DNA from: Lewinellaceae bacterium | Lineage (GTDB): Bacteria; Bacteroidota; Bacteroidia; Chitinophagales; Saprospiraceae | Reading direction: 5' to 3' | Length of the DNA: 58,352 bases | Assembly (NCBI GenBank): GCA_016713985.1 | Contig: JADJOD010000036.1 | Location: forward strand, 1-58,352 | Part shown: positions 55,613 through 58,352 of the stretch, piece after piece | Layout: each line of letters starts with the position of its first letter | Position numbering within the stretch: the stretch's first letter is position 1 | The notes under the pieces: model-generated | The model's database searches: none | What the model was told of the DNA's origin: nothing | Seen by the model: the letters and a program-made list of their open reading frames with translations, nothing else | Made by a program: the position numbers and the translations under genes

Positions 55613-57889
55613 CTAACGCACCAATTCAAACTCTGCACTTTTCACATCCCGGGAATTGCCGCCCACAAACACCTGGAACTTGCCCGGATCGGCTTTAAAT
55701 TTTGCGTCCTGATTCCAGTACGACAGGTCTTTTTCCGTCAGCCGGAACGTCACCGTACGGCTTGTCGCAGGTTCAAGTTTGATCTTTTCAAAACCTTTCA
55801 ATTCTTTTACAGGGCGCGCGATATCGGCTGCCACGTCGTGGATATAGAGTTGCACGACTTCTTCCCCGATCACCGAACCGGTATTGGTAACCGTAGCAGA
55901 CACCTCGATCGTTTCTCCCGCCCGCATCTGTGATTTATTGATTTTTACGTCCGAATAGGAAAACGTCGTATAACTCAGGCCATAACCGAATGGGTAAGCG
56001 GGCGTGGCCGACAAATCGAGGTAACCGCTTGTCCACATTTGCCCCTGTTGTTGTTGCGGGCGGCCTGTGTTGAGGTGATTGTAATAAAGCGGCACCTGCC
56101 CCACGCTGCGCGGGAAGGTAACGGGCAGTTTGCCGGAGGGGTTCACCCTGCCGGTGACTACGTCGGAGAGGGCATTGCCCGTTTCAAAACCCGGCTGCCA
56201 GGCTACCAGGATGGCCTGCACGTTTTCGTCGGCCCAGGGGAATGTGAGCGGGCGGCTGTTGAACAAGACCATCAACGTGGGTTTGTTGCCACGTGCGGCG
56301 ATGCGCAGGAGGGTTTCCTGGTTGCCTTTCAGATTGATGTCGCTCACGGAACGGCTTTCGCCGCAGTCCATGCCGCGTTCGCCCACACATACGATCACCA
56401 GATCCGACGAAGTCGTGGCTTTCATGGCTATCGACAGGTCTTTTTCATTGCAGGCCGCATCGAGGCAGATTTCGGTGATGGTCACTTCAAAACCCATTTC
56501 TTCCAGCGAAGATTTGAGCGACATGGCGGGTGTAACCACTTTGGTTGTATCATAATCGGGATTACCGAGTCCGAGCGTCCAGAAACTCATATAATCCTTG
56601 TTGCTGCGGCTGTCGGCATAAGGGCCGAGGATGGTGATCTTTTTGAACGGACTGGCGGGCGTGAGTGGCAGGATTCCGCCGTCGTTTTTCAGGAGTACCA
56701 TACTTTTTGCGGCAGCGTCGCGGGCTGACCAGGCTTCCGTGGGGTTTTTCTAGGTCGCTTCGCCTGGTGTTTCGGGTCGAGTGCCGAAAGGGGTCATCAA
56801 AAAAGTCCGACCTTAAATTTCAGGCGCAACACCCGGCGCGGCCTCGTCGATCTGGGCCTGGGTGACACGCCCGGCATCGAGGGCTTTTTTCAAGCCGCGC
56901 TGGAAGGTGCCGCCGGCCATATCCATGTCACTGCCCGCCGACAGGCATTTGGCGGAAGCGTCCGCGTCGTCGGCCGCTGCGCCGTGTACGATCGTTTCAC
57001 CGAAAGAATTCCAGTCGCTGACCACGAGGCCTTTCCAGCCCCATTCGCCGCGCAGAATATCGGTTACAAGGTGTTTGTTCATGCTGGCGGGCACGCCGTT
57101 CAGTGTATTGAACGCGTTCATAAACGTGGCGCTGCCGGCTTTGGCAGCGGCTTCGAAAGGCGGCAACACCGTTTCCCGCAGGCGTTGCTCGCTCATATCC
57201 ACCGTGTTGTAGTCGCGGCCACCTTCGGCAAAACCGTATGCAGCATAGTGTTTTGCACATGCTGCCAGCGTATTATTTTTGCTCAGGTCATCCCCCTGAA
57301 TGCCACGCACCCGGGCCTCTGCCACCCGGCTGCCCAGGTAAGTGTCTTCACCCGCGCCTTCCATGACTCGTACCCAGCGGGGGTCGCGTGAAACGTCCAC
57401 CATGGGAGAAAACGTCCAGTTTTGTCCGTCGGCAGCGGCTTCTTCGGCGGCGATGCGTTCGATACTTTCGATCAGAGTCATGTCCCAGCTGGCCGCCTGC
57501 GCCAGGGGTATGGGGAAAATAGTTTTGTAGCCGTGGATGACGTCGAAGCCAAAAATCAGCGGGATGCCGAGGCGGGTGCCCACTGCCGCGCGCTGCATGA
57601 CGATTTTGTTGTTAAAATTTGTATGGCTCAAAACGCTCCCGACTTTACCGGCCTTGATCTGATTGAACAGGTCGTCTTTGGAAACATCGGCGCCGGTGCT
57701 GATATCGCCGGGTACCTGGTTCAACTGACCGATTTTTTCATCGAGGGTCATCCTGGCGAGCAATTCCTCCACACGCCGGTCAATGTCTTTGATCGAGGTT
57801 TTTTGGGAAAAAAGAGGGGAAAAAGAGGAAAAAAAAACCGCTGCTGTCAGGACTATGGCGGATAAAAAGGTAGCGTTGCTATTTTTCAT
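55613..57889 (-). pseudogene. Periplasmic beta-glucosidase, GH3 family (BglX-like), interrupted
   Basis: Started at 57889 (MKNSNATFLSAIVLTAAVFF, signal peptide). The N-terminal GH3 barrel carries VEELLARMTLDEKIGQLNQV, LAACAKHYAAYGFAEGGRDY and KGLVVSDWNSFGET with the nucleophile Asp in VSDW. Between 56820 and 56700 the frame is lost, then recovers as KNPTEAWSARDAAAKSMVLL. The C-terminal domain (SMVLLKNDGGILPL, GERGMDCGESRSV) and the fibronectin-III-like tail (FEKIKLEPATSRTVTFRLTE) follow. The gap region needs at least two base corrections, and a TAG at about 56751 also interrupts it. The joined length is about 755 residues, normal for BglX. It cuts beta-glucosides in the periplasm. Confidence 0.85.
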
Positions 57890-58001
57890 GGATATTTTTT
57901 TCAGCAAATGTAGGTGACACAATGGGGATAGCAAGCCTCCGGGGCCACTATCTTGTCTTGTAAAGTCCACTTAGATGTTTGAAAGGCGGTTTGCGCTGCC
58001 T

Positions 58002-58053
58002 GGTTGGCGGCACGGTACCGCTACCCCCTGTTGGCGGTACGGTGCTGCCAACC
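58002..58053. repeat. Inverted repeat with GGTTGGCGGCACGGTACCGC arms
   Basis: The left arm begins at 58002 and the right arm GGCGGTACGGTGCTGCCAAC ends at 58053. They pair with one mismatch around a short loop. It lies in the 235-base gap upstream of the last gene; the rest of that gap has smaller similar palindromes but no gene. Confidence 0.75.
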
Positions 58054-58123
58054 TCCGGTTAGCGCCACGATTTGGAAATCCGCCGTTCCTGACGGAATTT
58101 CGCGGCCCGATAATTGTTCTGCT

Positions 58124-58352
58124 ATGAAATCCTTTTTACCCATCTTTTGCGCGCCATTGTGACGTTCGCCGTTTTTGCCGGGCTGCAATACATCATCCCG
58201 TATTATTTGCTGGCACTCGGCGGCATCGCAGCCGGCGCATTTATGCTCAAAACGGGCGACGACCGGCCGCTGGCACTTGGTGTTTTAGCGGGCAGCATAA
58301 CCTTTGCCATTTTGCATGTTCAAGGCGCAGACTATATCCGACTTAAGGGTTT
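58124..58352 (+). pseudogene. Partial small membrane protein, probable one-base frameshift, cut by the right edge
   Basis: ATG at 58124 gives MKSFLPIFCAPL and then a stop. Adding one T in the TTTT run near 58145 would give MKSFLPIFLRAIVTFAVFAG, which continues as LQYIIPYYLLALGGIAAGAF, MLKTGDDRPLALGVLAGSIT and FAILHVQGADYI to the window end. Two hydrophobic helices are clear. The family is not recognised. The sequence continues past the window. Confidence 0.55.

Noticed and set aside
1..58352. tRNA, rRNA and riboswitch genes
   Set aside because: No cloverleaf-like segment with TTC and CCA-side features, no rRNA sequence and no recognised riboswitch core was found by eye; covariance-model searches would be decisive.

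Overview
The window looks like a piece of a Bacteroidota chromosome, most likely from the Saprospiraceae or a close relative; the family-level placement is inference. Signs seen directly are C-terminal type IX secretion (T9SS) sorting domains on secreted proteins, a GLPGLI-family protein, a DAHP synthase fused to chorismate mutase, TlpA and FAS1 lipoproteins, a LRR-Roc-COR GTPase, and promoter-like TAnnTTTG boxes ahead of several genes. Most of the window is GC-rich. About 1.85-4.85 kb is clearly AT-richer.

Layout. 0-5 kb holds broken genes on the minus strand: the GH3 part of a GH3-type hydrolase running off the left edge, a Cys-rich/SH3 secreted protein, an unknown secreted protein, a complete IS630-type element with perfect terminal repeats, and a DnaQ-like exonuclease. 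5-7.7 kb holds an overlapping antitoxin/PIN-toxin pair bracketed by two copies of a ~57-bp repeat, a Uma2 nuclease-fold gene with an internally deleted partial copy beside it, and an M15 carboxypeptidase. 7.9-15.5 kb: aspS, an aldo/keto reductase, then an RND pump and a TolC-like partner. 15.5-23 kb: two tandem large secreted metzincin-like proteins with P-domain, cadherin-like and T9SS modules. One lacks the first zinc histidine; the other has an amber stop and a frameshift. 23-31.7 kb: LysE exporter, LRR-Roc-COR protein, lipoprotein, DEAD-box helicase, GLPGLI protein, DAHP synthase-chorismate mutase. 31.7-37 kb: lipoprotein, TMTC-like membrane/TPR protein, trhO, TlpA-type thioredoxin. 37-38.3 kb: rplU and an extended rpmA carrying a helix-hairpin-helix domain. 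38.5-45.5 kb: FAS1 lipoprotein, two MFS transporters, SRPBCC protein, T9SS cargo, pterin dehydratase, aminotransferase. 45.7-52 kb: Cys-rich periplasmic protein, S41 protease, membrane protein, alpha/beta hydrolase, membrane-patatin protein, cold-shock protein. 52-58.3 kb: a sugar-related block (Gfo/Idh oxidoreductase, ROK kinase, sugar-phosphate isomerase, GH3 beta-glucosidase) with a Dps protein inside it.

How genes may work together (inference). rplU-rpmA is a ribosomal-protein operon. The RND and TolC genes form an efflux set whose adaptor is not adjacent. The GH3, ROK kinase, isomerase and oxidoreductase suggest uptake and breakdown of oligosaccharides or amino sugars. No rRNA, tRNA or CRISPR array was seen.

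Caution: at least a dozen genes are split by single-base shifts, often at homopolymers. These could be consensus errors, especially near the left end, or real decay; the sequence alone cannot decide. They are marked as pseudogenes but may be intact in the organism.
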